Notes: generated by a model from the letters alone, not told the origin. 64,000 nucleotides of DNA from an uncultured Neisseriaceae bacterium (GCA_945267035.1 CALYOS010000001.1:58387-122386); one strand, 5' to 3'; positions 50,838 to 61,401 are shown, counted from the first letter of the stretch. Program-made: numbers and translations.

Positions 50838-53800
50838 ATGAGCCATTTTTTAGACAGACTTAATTTTTTACGTAAAACCAAAGAAACCTTTTCTGCCGGT
50901 CATGGTGCAGTGGTGGCAGAGGGCAGAGATTGGGAAGAAGCCTATCGGCAGCGCTGGCAACACGATAAAGTGGTGCGCTCTACTCATGGAGTCAATTGTA
51001 CTGGTTCTTGTAGCTGGCGAGTATTTGTCAAAAATGGGCTAATCACATGGGAAATGCAGCAAACAGATTACCCGCGCACGCGAGCTGACTTGCCCAATCA
51101 TGAGCCTCGAGGGTGCCCACGTGGCGCATCTTATAGCTGGTATGTGTATTCTGCCCAACGGGTAAAATATCCGATGATTCGCGGTTCTTTACTGCGTATG
51201 TGGCGCGAAAAACGTCAGAGTATGGGCGCGATAGCTGCATGGCAAAGCATTACTCAGAATCCCGAAAGTGCGAAAAAATATAAATCTGAACGTGGTCTGG
51301 GTGGTTTCGTGCGCTTGGACTGGAATGAAGCATATGAAATTATTGCTGCAGCCAATGCCTTTACCATCAAAGAGTTTGGTCCTGATCGAGTAATAGGCTT
51401 TTCACCCATTCCGGCAATGTCAATGGTGAGCTATGCTGCCGGTTCGCGCTATTTGAGTCTAATTGGCGGGGTGCCGTTGTCGTTTTACGACTGGTACTGT
51501 GATCTGCCTCCTTCCAGCCCGCAGACATGGGGCGAACAGACTGATGTGGCTGAATCTGCTGACTGGTACAACGCGAATTATCTAATGGTATGGGGCTCTA
51601 ATGTCCCCATGACACGTACTCCGGACGCGCATTTTTATACCGAAGTTCGCTATAAGGGGACAAAAACGGTTGCGGTGTCATCTGATTATGGCGAAATGGT
51701 GAAATTCAGTGACATTTGGCTGGCACCGAAACAAGGTACAGATGCAGCGCTGGCCATGGCGATGGGGCACGTGATTCTGAAAGAATTTCATTTGCATAAC
51801 CCATCAAATTATTTTGTTGATTATTGCCGTCGTTTAACTGACATGCCTAATCTGGTGGTTTTGCATCAGGAAAACGGACGCTTATTGCCGGGTTATTTTT
51901 TACGAGCCAGTCAAATTGCCGATAATCTCAATGAAACCAATCATCCAGAATGGAAAACGCTGGTTATCGATGAACATACTGGCGATATTGTGGCACCAAA
52001 AGGGTCAATTGGGTTTCGCTGGGGCGAGCAAGGAAAATGGAACCTCAAAACAGAAAATTCCAATAATGCAGAAATTCGTGCGCAGATTTCGCTGGCTGAA
52101 AATGCGGATGCGATCATGGGTGTTGCTTTCGATTACTTTGGTGGCGAAGATGCAGGCGACATTATCGTAAAAAATATACCGGTAAAAAAAATAATTGGTG
52201 CCGATGGGCAAGAAATCTTGGTAACCACAGTCTTCGATCTGATGTGTGCCAATTATGGTATCGACCGCGGTTTTGGCGGAGATGGCGTGACAGATGATTA
52301 CCTGACTGATGTGCCGTATACCCCCTTGTGGCAGCAAAAGCATACCGGAGTAAAACCGGAGTTGGTGATTCAAGTAGCGCGCGAATTTGCACTTAATGCG
52401 CATGAAACGCATGGCCGCAGCATGGTAATACTGGGTGCCGGTTTAAATCACTGGTATCACATGGATATGGCGTATCGTGGCATCATCAATATGCTGATGA
52501 TGTGTGGTTGCATAGGACAAAGTGGAGGGGGCTGGTGTCATTACGTGGGACAGGAAAAACTGCGCCCACAATCTGGTTGGGCACCGCTGGCTTTTGCCAC
52601 TGATTGGAACCGACCATCACGCCAAATGAATGGCACTTCTTTCTTTTATGCTCATACCAGTCAGTGGCGGCACGAAAAACTGCATATGGCTGAGGTGATG
52701 GCACCGACTCATGCGGGGCAAATGGCAAATATGAGCCAATTGGATTTTAATGTCAAAGCCGAACGCATGGGGTGGTTGCCATCGGCGCCACAATTAGGCT
52801 GTAATCCGCTTGATATCACGCGAAAAGCCAACCAACAGCAACAAGATCCGATAGCTTTTACGGTTGAACAGCTTAAAACTGGTCAGCTAATGATGGCAAG
52901 TGAAGATCCGGATAATCCGCAAAATTTCCCCCGTAATCTGTTTGTATGGCGGTCAAATATTCTGGGTTCCTCCAGTAAAGGACATGAATATTTTCTCAAA
53001 TATCTGCTCGGCACACAAAATGCCCTCATGAGTGATGAAGGCGATGCCATTAAACCCATAGACATCAAAGTACGACCCGCAGCTGAAGGTAAGCTTGATC
53101 TGCTTACAGTGCTGGATTTTCGCATGTCGACTACTTGTCTCTATGCCGATATAGTGTTGCCAACAGCCACGTGGTATGAAAAGGATGATCTGAATACTTC
53201 GGATATGCACCCGTTTATTCATCCGCTCAGTGAAGCAGTGAAACCATTATGGGAAAGTAAAACTGACTGGGATATTTATCGCGGATTGGCCAAAGTATTT
53301 TCAGACTTATCAAAAGATTATCTTGGTGTGCGACAGGATCTGGTGTTAACGCCGTTAATGCACGATAGTCCAGAAGAATTGGCTCAACCATTTGATCCTA
53401 AAGACTGGAAGTTGGGTGAGTGTGAAGCCGTGCCGGGCAAAACCATGCCCAGAATGACCGTAGTCGAACGGGACTATGGCGCAATCTATGACAAATTTAC
53501 TTCAGTCGGACCCTTATTAGAAAAAATAGGTAATGGTGGCAAAGGCATTACCTGGCAAACCACGGAACAAATAGATTTATTACGTCAGCTCAATCATACC
53601 CAGCACGAAGGTGTCGCCGCAGGTCAGCCAAAAATCTACAGTGCGATAGATGCAGCAGAAATGATTCTAACGCTGGCTCCGGAAACCAATGGACATGTAG
53701 CGGTTAAAGCATGGGAAGCATTATCCAAAAATACCGGTATTGACCACACTCATTTAGCTAAAGCTCGTGAAGATGATGCCATTCGTTTTCGTGATGTACA

Positions 53801-54533
53801 GGCGCAACCACGTAAAATTATTTCGTCGCCAATTTGGTCAGGAGTGGAAAGTGAAAAAGTCAGCTATAACGCCGGCTACACAAATGTGCATGAACTAATA
53901 CCCTGGCGCACACTGACTGGTCGACAGCAGTTTTATCAGGATCATCAATGGATGCGGCTATTTGGAGAGGGGCTGGTATCTTACCGCCCAGCGGTTGATT
54001 TAAAAACTACTCTGAATGTGCAGGGACACCAAAGTAATGGCAATCCGGAAATCGTTTTAAATTTCATTACTCCACACCAGAAATGGGGTATTCACAGCAC
54101 TTATTCTGACAATTTGCGCATGCTTACATTGTCACGTGGTGGCCCACATGTCTGGCTATCTGAAATCGATGCCCAACGTGCCGGTTTGCAGGACAACGAT
54201 TGGGTAGAAGTATTTAATGTAAATGGAACCCTGACCGCACGAGTGGTTGTCAGCCAACGCGTGCCTGAAACCATGATCATGATGTATCACGCGCAGGAGA
54301 AAATTGTTAATGTCCCTGGTTCTGAAATTTCGGGCAAGCGTGGTGGAATTCATAATTCCGTTACCAAAGTGGTCATGAAGCCAACGCATATGATCGGAGG
54401 GTATGCACAGCTTTCATGGGGCTTTAACTACTACGGTACAGTCGGCACCAACCGTGATGAGCTGGTGGTGGTACGCAAAATGAACAAAGTGGATTGGCTG
54501 GATCAACCAGCAGAAAAACCGCTGGCAGAATAA
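50838..54533 (+). CDS. narG: Respiratory nitrate reductase alpha subunit
   Basis: This 1231-residue molybdenum bis-MGD subunit reduces nitrate to nitrite on the cytoplasmic face. The FS0 iron-sulfur ligands His50, Cys54, Cys58 and Cys93 are present. The Mo ligand Asp222 in YDWYCDLPP falls at the same number as in E. coli NarG. There is no Tat motif beyond the vestigial N-tail typical of NarG. It is first in narGHJI, with 15 bases to narH. Confidence 0.97.
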   Translation: MSHFLDRLNFLRKTKETFSAGHGAVVAEGRDWEEAYRQRWQHDKVVRSTHGVNCTGSCSWRVFVKNGLITWEMQQTDYPRTRADLPNHEPRGCPRGASYSWYVYSAQRVKYPMIRGSLLRMWREKRQSMGAIAAWQSITQNPESAKKYKSERGLGGFVRLDWNEAYEIIAAANAFTIKEFGPDRVIGFSPIPAMSMVSYAAGSRYLSLIGGVPLSFYDWYCDLPPSSPQTWGEQTDVAESADWYNANYLMVWGSNVPMTRTPDAHFYTEVRYKGTKTVAVSSDYGEMVKFSDIWLAPKQGTDAALAMAMGHVILKEFHLHNPSNYFVDYCRRLTDMPNLVVLHQENGRLLPGYFLRASQIADNLNETNHPEWKTLVIDEHTGDIVAPKGSIGFRWGEQGKWNLKTENSNNAEIRAQISLAENADAIMGVAFDYFGGEDAGDIIVKNIPVKKIIGADGQEILVTTVFDLMCANYGIDRGFGGDGVTDDYLTDVPYTPLWQQKHTGVKPELVIQVAREFALNAHETHGRSMVILGAGLNHWYHMDMAYRGIINMLMMCGCIGQSGGGWCHYVGQEKLRPQSGWAPLAFATDWNRPSRQMNGTSFFYAHTSQWRHEKLHMAEVMAPTHAGQMANMSQLDFNVKAERMGWLPSAPQLGCNPLDITRKANQQQQDPIAFTVEQLKTGQLMMASEDPDNPQNFPRNLFVWRSNILGSSSKGHEYFLKYLLGTQNALMSDEGDAIKPIDIKVRPAAEGKLDLLTVLDFRMSTTCLYADIVLPTATWYEKDDLNTSDMHPFIHPLSEAVKPLWESKTDWDIYRGLAKVFSDLSKDYLGVRQDLVLTPLMHDSPEELAQPFDPKDWKLGECEAVPGKTMPRMTVVERDYGAIYDKFTSVGPLLEKIGNGGKGITWQTTEQIDLLRQLNHTQHEGVAAGQPKIYSAIDAAEMILTLAPETNGHVAVKAWEALSKNTGIDHTHLAKAREDDAIRFRDVQAQPRKIISSPIWSGVESEKVSYNAGYTNVHELIPWRTLTGRQQFYQDHQWMRLFGEGLVSYRPAVDLKTTLNVQGHQSNGNPEIVLNFITPHQKWGIHSTYSDNLRMLTLSRGGPHVWLSEIDAQRAGLQDNDWVEVFNVNGTLTARVVVSQRVPETMIMMYHAQEKIVNVPGSEISGKRGGIHNSVTKVVMKPTHMIGGYAQLSWGFNYYGTVGTNRDELVVVRKMNKVDWLDQPAEKPLAE

Positions 54534-54548
54534 GCAAGGGACACACTC

Positions 54549-56099
54549 ATGAAAATACGTGCACAAATCGCAATGGTGTTGAATCTGGACAAATGTATTG
54601 GCTGCCATACTTGCTCAGTAACCTGTAAAAATGTCTGGACCAGCCGTGATGGGGTGGAATATGCATGGTTTAATAATGTCGAAACCAAACCAGGTATTGG
54701 TTACCCTAAAAATTGGGAAGATCAGGAACAGTATCAGGGTGGCTGGGTAAGAAAGAGCTCCGGTCAAATCAAACTGAAACAGGGTAATCGATTGAAAATT
54801 TTGGCGAATATTTTTGCTAACCCCAATATGCCGGCTATTGACCAATATTACGAACCCTTTACCTACGATTATGAACATCTGCAAAACGCTCCTCTGATGC
54901 AGACACCACCAACAGCTCAACCCGTATCAGTCTTAACCGGTCGCAAAATGGATAAGATTGTATGGGGACCAAACTGGGAAGATGATTTGGGTGGGGAGTT
55001 TGCTAAACGGTCTAAAGATAAGCTTTTTGATGGTATCCAAAAAGATATTTATGCTGCTTTTGAAAATACCTTCATGATGTATCTGCCACGTTTGTGTGAG
55101 CATTGCCTTAATCCTGCTTGCGTGGCCAGTTGCCCGTCCGGTTCGATTTATAAGCGCGAAGAAGATGGCATTGTACTCATAGATCAGGACAAATGCCGTG
55201 GCTGGCGCATGTGTGTTTCCGGCTGTCCGTATAAAAAAATTTATTATAACTGGGTGGCTGGTAAGGCCGAAAAATGCATATTTTGTTATCCGCGTATAGA
55301 AGGCGGTCAACCCACCATTTGTTCAGAAAGCTGCGTTGGCCGTATCCGCTATCTGGGTGTCTTACTTTATGATGCCGATCGCATCAGCGCCAGTGCTTCC
55401 GTAGAAAATCCACAGGATTTATACCAGCAGCAACTGGATATTTTCCTTGATCCGAACGATCCTGAAATCGAAAAACAAGCATTGGCACAAGGTATTTCGG
55501 CAGACTGGATAGAAGCCGCAAAAAATTCACCGGTATACAAAATGGCGGTGGAATGGAAAATAGCCTTTCCGCTACATCCTGAATACCGGACATTGCCTAT
55601 GGTATGGTACATCCCGCCATTATCTCCCATTCAGTCTGCGTTGGAATCTGGAGTAGTGGGTCAGAATGGTTTGATTCCGGAAATTAAAGATATGCGCATT
55701 CCCATCGAATATCTGGCTAACTTGCTAACAGCTGGTAAAACCGAACCGATCGTCAATGCGCTACAGACCATGATTGATATGCGCAAATACATGCGCAACA
55801 AATCTATCTACTCTGACGAAAGAGCGCAGCAATTGATGGATAGCGCGCGATTAAGTGCGGAACAAATTGAACAGATGTATCAGATTATGGCTATCGCCAA
55901 TTATGAAGATCGTTTCGTCATTCCAAGTGCCCACCGAGAATGGGTCGACAATACATTTGCGGAAAAGTCAGCTTGTGGCTTCTCTTTTGGTGAAGGCTGT
56001 CATAACGGACACAGTCAACAGAGTCTTTTTGGCACTCGTAAAGCTGCCCCGATTGTTTTTCACGGTCTGCGTAAGAAAAAAGACCGTCAATCAGTTTAA
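54549..56099 (+). CDS. narH: Respiratory nitrate reductase beta subunit
   Basis: The 516-residue electron-transfer subunit carries four Fe-S clusters. The first group is Cys16, Cys19, Cys22 and Cys26. The CEHCLNPACVASCPSG group and the CRGWRMCVSGC group (from Cys216, with Trp in place of a Cys, giving the [3Fe-4S] cluster) follow. The CIFCYPRIEGGQPTIC group completes the set. It sits between NarG and the membrane subunit NarI. Spacing to narJ is 11 bases. Confidence 0.97.
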   Translation: MKIRAQIAMVLNLDKCIGCHTCSVTCKNVWTSRDGVEYAWFNNVETKPGIGYPKNWEDQEQYQGGWVRKSSGQIKLKQGNRLKILANIFANPNMPAIDQYYEPFTYDYEHLQNAPLMQTPPTAQPVSVLTGRKMDKIVWGPNWEDDLGGEFAKRSKDKLFDGIQKDIYAAFENTFMMYLPRLCEHCLNPACVASCPSGSIYKREEDGIVLIDQDKCRGWRMCVSGCPYKKIYYNWVAGKAEKCIFCYPRIEGGQPTICSESCVGRIRYLGVLLYDADRISASASVENPQDLYQQQLDIFLDPNDPEIEKQALAQGISADWIEAAKNSPVYKMAVEWKIAFPLHPEYRTLPMVWYIPPLSPIQSALESGVVGQNGLIPEIKDMRIPIEYLANLLTAGKTEPIVNALQTMIDMRKYMRNKSIYSDERAQQLMDSARLSAEQIEQMYQIMAIANYEDRFVIPSAHREWVDNTFAEKSACGFSFGEGCHNGHSQQSLFGTRKAAPIVFHGLRKKKDRQSV

Positions 56100-56110
56100 G
56101 AGGATGATAA

Positions 56111-56746
56111 ATGTATAAAATATTATCCATTTTGCTAAGTTATCCGCGCCAATATTGGCTTGATCATGTCGACCAATTACATGACGCTATTAGAAAAGAG
56201 GCAACACCAGAACAGGCTGCAGCGTTAAATCCCTTTTTTTCCCATTTACGCGAGCACGACGAGATTAGCCTACAGGAAATTTATGTCAATACATTCGACC
56301 GTAGTCGCAACCATTCCTTGCATCTGTTTGAACATCTTCACGGCGAAGACCGTGCACGTGGGCAAGCTATGGTTGATTTACTCGCAGAATATCAAGCGCG
56401 CGGACTGGAACCCGACAATAACGAACTACCGGATTATCTGCCTTTATTTTTGGAATTTTTATCTACCATTGAGCTGGAACAAGCACAAAATTTTATGACT
56501 GATTCGGTGCATGTGATTAATTACATAGCTAAGAATCTGCATAAAAACCAATCTGTTTATGCTGAAGTAATGGATGCAGTGGTTGCTTTATCACCAGTGG
56601 CTGCGCAACCCTTACAAGCGGCGCCAGTGCGAAATATGGACGAAGCACTGGAAAAATTTGGACCGACTGCAGAAGGGTTGGAACCATTATTGCATCAACC
56701 ATCAGTGCAGGAAGTGCAATTTTTCCGCCAAAACACACACAGTTAA
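56111..56746 (+). CDS. narJ: Nitrate reductase molybdenum cofactor assembly chaperone
   Basis: The 211-residue helical chaperone (NarJ/TorD family) holds NarG for cofactor insertion before membrane docking. Recognisable parts are LLSYPRQYW at the start, EIYVNTFDRSRNHSLHLFEH and LPDYLPLFLEFLS. It is not part of the final enzyme. It ends 13 bases before narI. Confidence 0.93.
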   Translation: MYKILSILLSYPRQYWLDHVDQLHDAIRKEATPEQAAALNPFFSHLREHDEISLQEIYVNTFDRSRNHSLHLFEHLHGEDRARGQAMVDLLAEYQARGLEPDNNELPDYLPLFLEFLSTIELEQAQNFMTDSVHVINYIAKNLHKNQSVYAEVMDAVVALSPVAAQPLQAAPVRNMDEALEKFGPTAEGLEPLLHQPSVQEVQFFRQNTHS

Positions 56747-56759
56747 GCCGGGAGACATC

Positions 56760-57449
56760 ATGTATTATCTAAATCAATTTATTTTCGGCATCTATCCATA
56801 TATAGCTGCTAGCGTCTTTTTTCTAGGCAGTTTGATCCGGTTTGACACCAACCAGTATTCTTGGAAATCTGAATCAAGCCAGCTGTTATATCCGCATCTT
56901 CTGCGTACTGGCAATATTTTGTTCCATATTGGCATTTTGGGGCTTTTTTTTGGTCATCTAGTTGGCTTGCTAACCCCAGTTGCCGTATGGGATGCGCTCG
57001 GAATCAGTCATCAAACCAAGCAGCTAACCGCAATGTATGCTGGCGGTTTTATGGGCCTACTGGCATTAATCGGTATACTCATCCTACTTCACCGTAGATT
57101 TAGTTGTGCACGTTTATTAGCCAATAGTAGCTGGCGTGATAAATTAGTTCTATTCTGGATATTGATCACGCTGTGTCTGGGTCTGGGAACCATTCATGTA
57201 TCAGCCCATCATCGAGATGGTTCTGAAATGCTCATCCTGATGCAGTGGGCACAACACATAGTAACATTCAGAAGTGGCGCCGCTGACCTCATAGCCCATG
57301 TTCACCCGATATTTAAACTTCATTTGTTTATGGGGATGAGTTTATTTGTGATATTCCCATTTACCCGATTAGTACATGTCTGGAGCGGGTTTGGCACATT
57401 AATTTATCTCAAACGCCGGGCACAACTGATAAGAAGCCGTCGTTATTAA
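56760..57449 (+). CDS. narI: Respiratory nitrate reductase gamma subunit (cytochrome b)
   Basis: The 229-residue integral membrane subunit oxidises quinol and passes electrons to NarH through two b hemes. Five helices are seen. The heme ligands align with those of E. coli: His56, His66, His188 and His206. ATG 56760 follows GGGAG, and the longer in-frame extension overlaps narJ and is not real. It closes the nar operon. Confidence 0.95.
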   Translation: MYYLNQFIFGIYPYIAASVFFLGSLIRFDTNQYSWKSESSQLLYPHLLRTGNILFHIGILGLFFGHLVGLLTPVAVWDALGISHQTKQLTAMYAGGFMGLLALIGILILLHRRFSCARLLANSSWRDKLVLFWILITLCLGLGTIHVSAHHRDGSEMLILMQWAQHIVTFRSGAADLIAHVHPIFKLHLFMGMSLFVIFPFTRLVHVWSGFGTLIYLKRRAQLIRSRRY

Positions 57450-57622
57450 ATAATTTATCAGTTTATACTCATATAATCGCTGGGATGACAAACACATCAT
57501 GGCTAAAATACGCTACAGATTTTTTACCAATATTAATAACCAAAAACCATACGCTGTTTTAAATGCTGGATAAGATCAAATGAGTGACAGATTTAATTTG
57601 TATCTACTATTTAACCAATTGG

Positions 57623-58243
57623 TTAGGTATAAATTTTAAATTTCTCAACCACAACACCGCAGATTTTGAACTGGCTGGTCATAGCAATAATTGGATAACG
57701 AGGATTTAATGGTTTTAAATAATGTCTGCTACCTTCAATAATTAACTGTTTCAGCATGGCTTCTGCTTCATTTTCATACACAATAATGAAATTTTTATCC
57801 TGTGGTTCTAATTCAGGCTCAACAATAATGAAGTCACTCGAAACAAATTCTGGCTCCATGCTGTCGCCTAAAACCTTTAACACAAATGTTTTGTCACTTG
57901 GTTTATAAAATGCAGGAGTTAAAATATATCTGTCGGCAGTTAAATCCGCACAACTTTGCTGCCACTTTCCAGCTTCTTCCCAAGTCAGTAAAGGCAATTT
58001 GACATTACAGTAATCACTTCTGGATGGTTCAACAGAGGAAATACCGAAATGTTCTGGAGTGACCACATCGGCAAAGTATGATATCAGCTTGTCAATATGG
58101 GTTTTATTTACTCTACCTGTTTTTATCCAGCTGGTAACAGAGGGTGGCTTAATGGCGAAAGCCCGAGCAACATCGGCTTTACGTACCCCTTTTAATTTGA
58201 TGGCCGCATCAATAGCTTCACCCAATTTTTTCCCGCTAAACAT
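57623..58243 (-). CDS. Phage-type repressor: XRE helix-turn-helix with S24 LexA-like peptidase domain
   Basis: The 206-residue protein has an N-terminal XRE-type HTH (residues 8-57, GVRKADVARAFAIKPPSVTSW) and a C-terminal S24 domain with the Ser128/Lys165 dyad (GDSME, AMLKQL). Such CI-like repressors are cleaved after RecA activation. I cannot pick out a convincing Ala-Gly or Cys-Gly cleavage site. No cro, integrase or other phage gene lies nearby, so it is an orphan. AGGGAA precedes the ATG. Confidence 0.85.
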   Translation of the reverse strand: MFSGKKLGEAIDAAIKLKGVRKADVARAFAIKPPSVTSWIKTGRVNKTHIDKLISYFADVVTPEHFGISSVEPSRSDYCNVKLPLLTWEEAGKWQQSCADLTADRYILTPAFYKPSDKTFVLKVLGDSMEPEFVSSDFIIVEPELEPQDKNFIIVYENEAEAMLKQLIIEGSRHYLKPLNPRYPIIAMTSQFKICGVVVEKFKIYT

Positions 58244-58268
58244 AATTTCCCTTTTTTGTCCTAAAAAA

Positions 58269-58289
58269 AATTTAATGACTAGTTAAATT
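58269..58289. promoter_or_regulatory. Candidate operator upstream of the orphan repressor
   Basis: AATTTAA and TTAAATT form 7-base arms around TGACTAG, 26 bases upstream of the repressor start. The position and symmetry fit an autoregulatory operator, but the region is AT-rich, so chance is possible. Confidence 0.4.
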
Positions 58290-59670
58290 AGTGCATCTAT
58301 GGATTGTTAAAATGGTTAATGCTCTTTAATAGCTATTCTCAATTTACATTTCATGGTTTCTGAGATGACTAATATGATAAATATTTTTTAAACTTAAAAT
58401 TTTGACAAGAGTTATTTTACCTATTCAATGTATAATATTGATTTTGAAACTATAACTGCAGCATAAATTTAAAGCTAAAACCATATTAGAGATTAAAATA
58501 TTTAATTAAATATTAAAATTTTAATGTCAAATTAAAACTTATTATACATAAAGTAATGTTAATAAGCATTAAGATTATGTTGGTAATTCCTTTCTTTGCA
58601 ACGAAAACAATGAAAAAAAATTTTTTGGAAATTTTGTCTAAAATCCTAAATTTTCAGTTAATTTAATATGTTATATACATATTTATTCAGTTCAAATGGA
58701 TAATACCATCTGGTTTTTCGTTTACTAATCTATTACATAATTAATATACGTTTACGAATTATCTATATAAACCTAATCAATGGCAAGAATAGCAAATTAA
58801 TTAATACTAATGGTTTGATGATGTATTTTTTTACAGATAAAATAAACGTTTATCATGAAAAATAATCTCATTTTTTTGTTAATAGGATATTAATGGTTTT
58901 TTATCACGCAGACATTTTCTATCCAGGACATTTTTACTATAAGGAAAATCTGCTTGTATTAGTTATCATTTTTATATGATGTTAAAATATAAAATTGATA
59001 ATTTTCAATATATTGAATATTAAAATATTAATGGAAATGATTATTTCGCACAATACTATATTGAACGTCATCAGCATAATAAAGAAGAATAAGACTTACT
59101 ATGATCCAAATATAAAAATGCAGGTAAGTTAATATTATTTGATTTATGTCAAGTATTTTGCGGGATTTCAGGGGGATTTTTGTCGGAAATAGACACAGTT
59201 TCTCGCTGAATTTCGGTTTAAACCACACTTTCTTACTCCGATTTTGGTCATAAAGTTGAAATTTACATCCTGGCTAAGCATTAAAATATTTATTTTATGC
59301 TAATTCAATTAAATTTATTGTTTAATGGCTAATTGCCTCTAATATTCTTTAGTGATTGCCTATTAAATAAATAAGAACTAATCATGTCACTGCAAAAAAA
59401 AATAATTTTAATTAAATATAATCAAGTTTTTAAGCAAAAATTATGCTGAGACACGAATGAATCAAACACTTTTTCTTTGTAGAATTGGGCGCGATAAAAT
59501 ATTACTTTAGAATCAATGATGGAATCTGAAAAGTTGGACGCAAACTCGGCTACATACAATAGCGTTTTTGAGCTTGGTTACGGGCATGTTAGCAATAATG
59601 GTATTTTTTAATGATAGTGTTTACAGACAACTAAACTTTTATCTTAAATTTGATCAATGATATCTGATTT
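58290..59670. other. Very AT-rich region with short gene fragments
   Basis: No full gene is visible. Short protein-like frames occur: 28 codons at 58893-58979 behind a plausible ribosome site (MVFYHADIFYPGHFYY...), about 20 codons ending near 59096 (NDYFAQYYIERHQHNKEE), and 37 codons at 59498-59611. They are too short and broken to name. Confidence 0.4.
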
Positions 59671-60043
59671 TTACATCATTTATCTCATACCCATATATAT
59701 TGGATAACAGATGGGAATGGGTTAATACCTCATAGCTCTCAGCCCATAGAAATGATAAAAGAAAATCGAGAATAAGAAATAAAAGAACCGATTTCTTGCT
59801 ATCAAATTGAAAAGTTTGCTGCGAGAGTTTTAAAACGGTTGGGACAATTGCTGAACCATAAAGATCTACTTATTCAAATTAAAGTATGGTGCAGAAAGAA
59901 TATTGAAGCAGTAATGTTAAAAAAATATGAACGGTTTAGTGGCCAGTTATAATGACTCGCAATATTATAGAAGGGAAACACCGACCACCAGCCATGTGCA
60001 AGTGCAGGAGTTAAACTTCTTCGTAGATGATTTTGATTTATAA
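59671..60043 (+). pseudogene. C-terminal remnant of an unidentified protein
   Basis: One frame reads YWITDGNGLIPHSSQPIEMI and KENRE, a single stop at 59773, then ISCYQIEKFAARVLKRLG, QLLNHKDLLIQIKVWCRKN and KYERFSGQL. After one further frame change it reads DSQYYRRETPTTSHVQVQE and ends FFVDDFDL. The composition is clearly protein-like. I do not recognise the family. The internal stop and frameshift show it is dead. Confidence 0.55.
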
Positions 60044-60103
60044 TTTTCAATATTTATTATCCTACGTTATAAAAATGATACTTAAAAATTAAAAAAGTTA
60101 ATT

Positions 60104-60594
60104 ATGGAAGACAAATCAAATAAACTTGCTTTTAAAAATAACTGTCAGAAATTAGAGGAAGAATTGAGTAAATGCTCAGTATCACAGATTAATGAACCGA
60201 AAAAAGGGTTGCGATTTACTCCAATCTTTTTTTTGTTTTAGCAAGAGCAATTGAATCCGCAAAACTGCTTATAAAATATGGGGCAAATGTCAATGCGTTA
60301 GATGTTTACGGTAGACCATCGCTTTATTACATCGGAGACACTAGCCCCGTACTGAGCGCAACTGCAGGAAACCGCTTACAGATTAACAAACTATTGTTGG
60401 ATAATGGGGCAGATATCAATATCAGTGATACCTATGGAAACCAACCGTTCATAATGCTGTTATAAAAGGCAAAGAAGAGCTTCCAATTGTTGGGACATAG
60501 TGCCGATCCTAACCGCAAAAATAACTATGGCAGAAGCCCTTTGGATACGGCAACCAAACCTATGATAGAAATATTTGAAAGCCACAAAAAATAA
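60104..60594 (+). pseudogene. Broken ankyrin-repeat gene, duplicate of the intact copy downstream
   Basis: From ATG 60104 the frame aligns with the intact gene at 60802-61383 but breaks in a T run at a TAG (60239). It resumes in another frame with AKLLIKYGANVNALDVYGRP and KLLLDNGADINISDTYGNQP, shifts again, and ends in ADPNRKNNYGRSPLD and the shared ending FESHKK. About 30 residues near the last repeat are missing or scrambled. Confidence 0.85.
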
Positions 60595-60801
60595 AAAAAC
60601 CAGCATGTATTTACGCCAAAATTTTGAGGCAATTATAAAATACGATTTAGACAAACGCGTTTTAGAAAGGATGATAAAAAACGAGAGGAAGTACACACAG
60701 TAAACGTATAAGAGAACAGATTCAATTCATATGATAAATTTGACCAGTGATAATAAAAATACTATATTATTTCAAATATTAGAAAAATATGAATTAAATA
60801 A

Positions 60802-61383
60802 ATGATGCGTAAAATATTACATCAACTAATACTACGTCTAAGCCAAAAATTTAGAGGCACTCCCAAACACGACTTACATAAACTCGCTTTTAACCGAGAT
60901 TATAAAAAACTAGAAGAAGCACTGAGTAAATGTTCAATAGAACAGATTAATGAACCGGAAAAAGGGATGAAATGGACGCCTATATTTATTCCTGTTTCAG
61001 ATGGTTTAGTTGAATCAGTAAAACTGCTTATAAAATATGGGGCAAATGTCAATGCGGTAGACGTTTACAATAGACCGCCACTTTATTACATCGGAGACCC
61101 TGGTATCGTACCGAGTGCAACAGCGGAAAACCGCTTACAGATTGCCAAACTATTGCTGGATAACGGGGCAGATATCAATATCACTGATACCTCTGGAAAC
61201 CAACCGTTAGGTTCTGTTGTTCATAATGCTGGTATAAAAGGAAAAGAAAAAGATGAGCTACTAATTGTTAAACTGTTTTTGGAACATGGTGCCGATCCTA
61301 ACCACAAAAATAACTATGGCAGAAGCCCTTTGGATATTGCAACCAAACCTATGATAGAAATATTTGAAAGCCACAAAAAATAA
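60802..61383 (+). CDS. Ankyrin-repeat protein
   Basis: The 193-residue protein has about three ankyrin repeats: LVESVKLLIKYGANVNA near residue 70, LQIAKLLLDNGADINI near 113 and LIVKLFLEHGADPNHKNNY near 154. There is a basic N-terminus without a signal peptide. Ankyrin repeats mediate protein contacts; the partner is unknown. No strong ribosome site precedes the ATG, and a second ATG follows directly. It ends 18 bases from the 3' end of the convergent tmRNA gene. Confidence 0.8.
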   Translation: MMRKILHQLILRLSQKFRGTPKHDLHKLAFNRDYKKLEEALSKCSIEQINEPEKGMKWTPIFIPVSDGLVESVKLLIKYGANVNAVDVYNRPPLYYIGDPGIVPSATAENRLQIAKLLLDNGADINITDTSGNQPLGSVVHNAGIKGKEKDELLIVKLFLEHGADPNHKNNYGRSPLDIATKPMIEIFESHKK

Positions 61384-61401
61384 ACAAAAGAGATGAAATG
61401 A

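Noticed and set aside
57613..57624. 12-bp palindrome AACCAATTGGTT near the repressor 3' end
   Set aside because: It overlaps the stop codon, has no partner repeat and no T tract.
59028..59228. Minus-strand 66-codon frame
   Set aside because: It lies in very AT-rich debris with no start signal; opposite-strand fragments look more protein-like.
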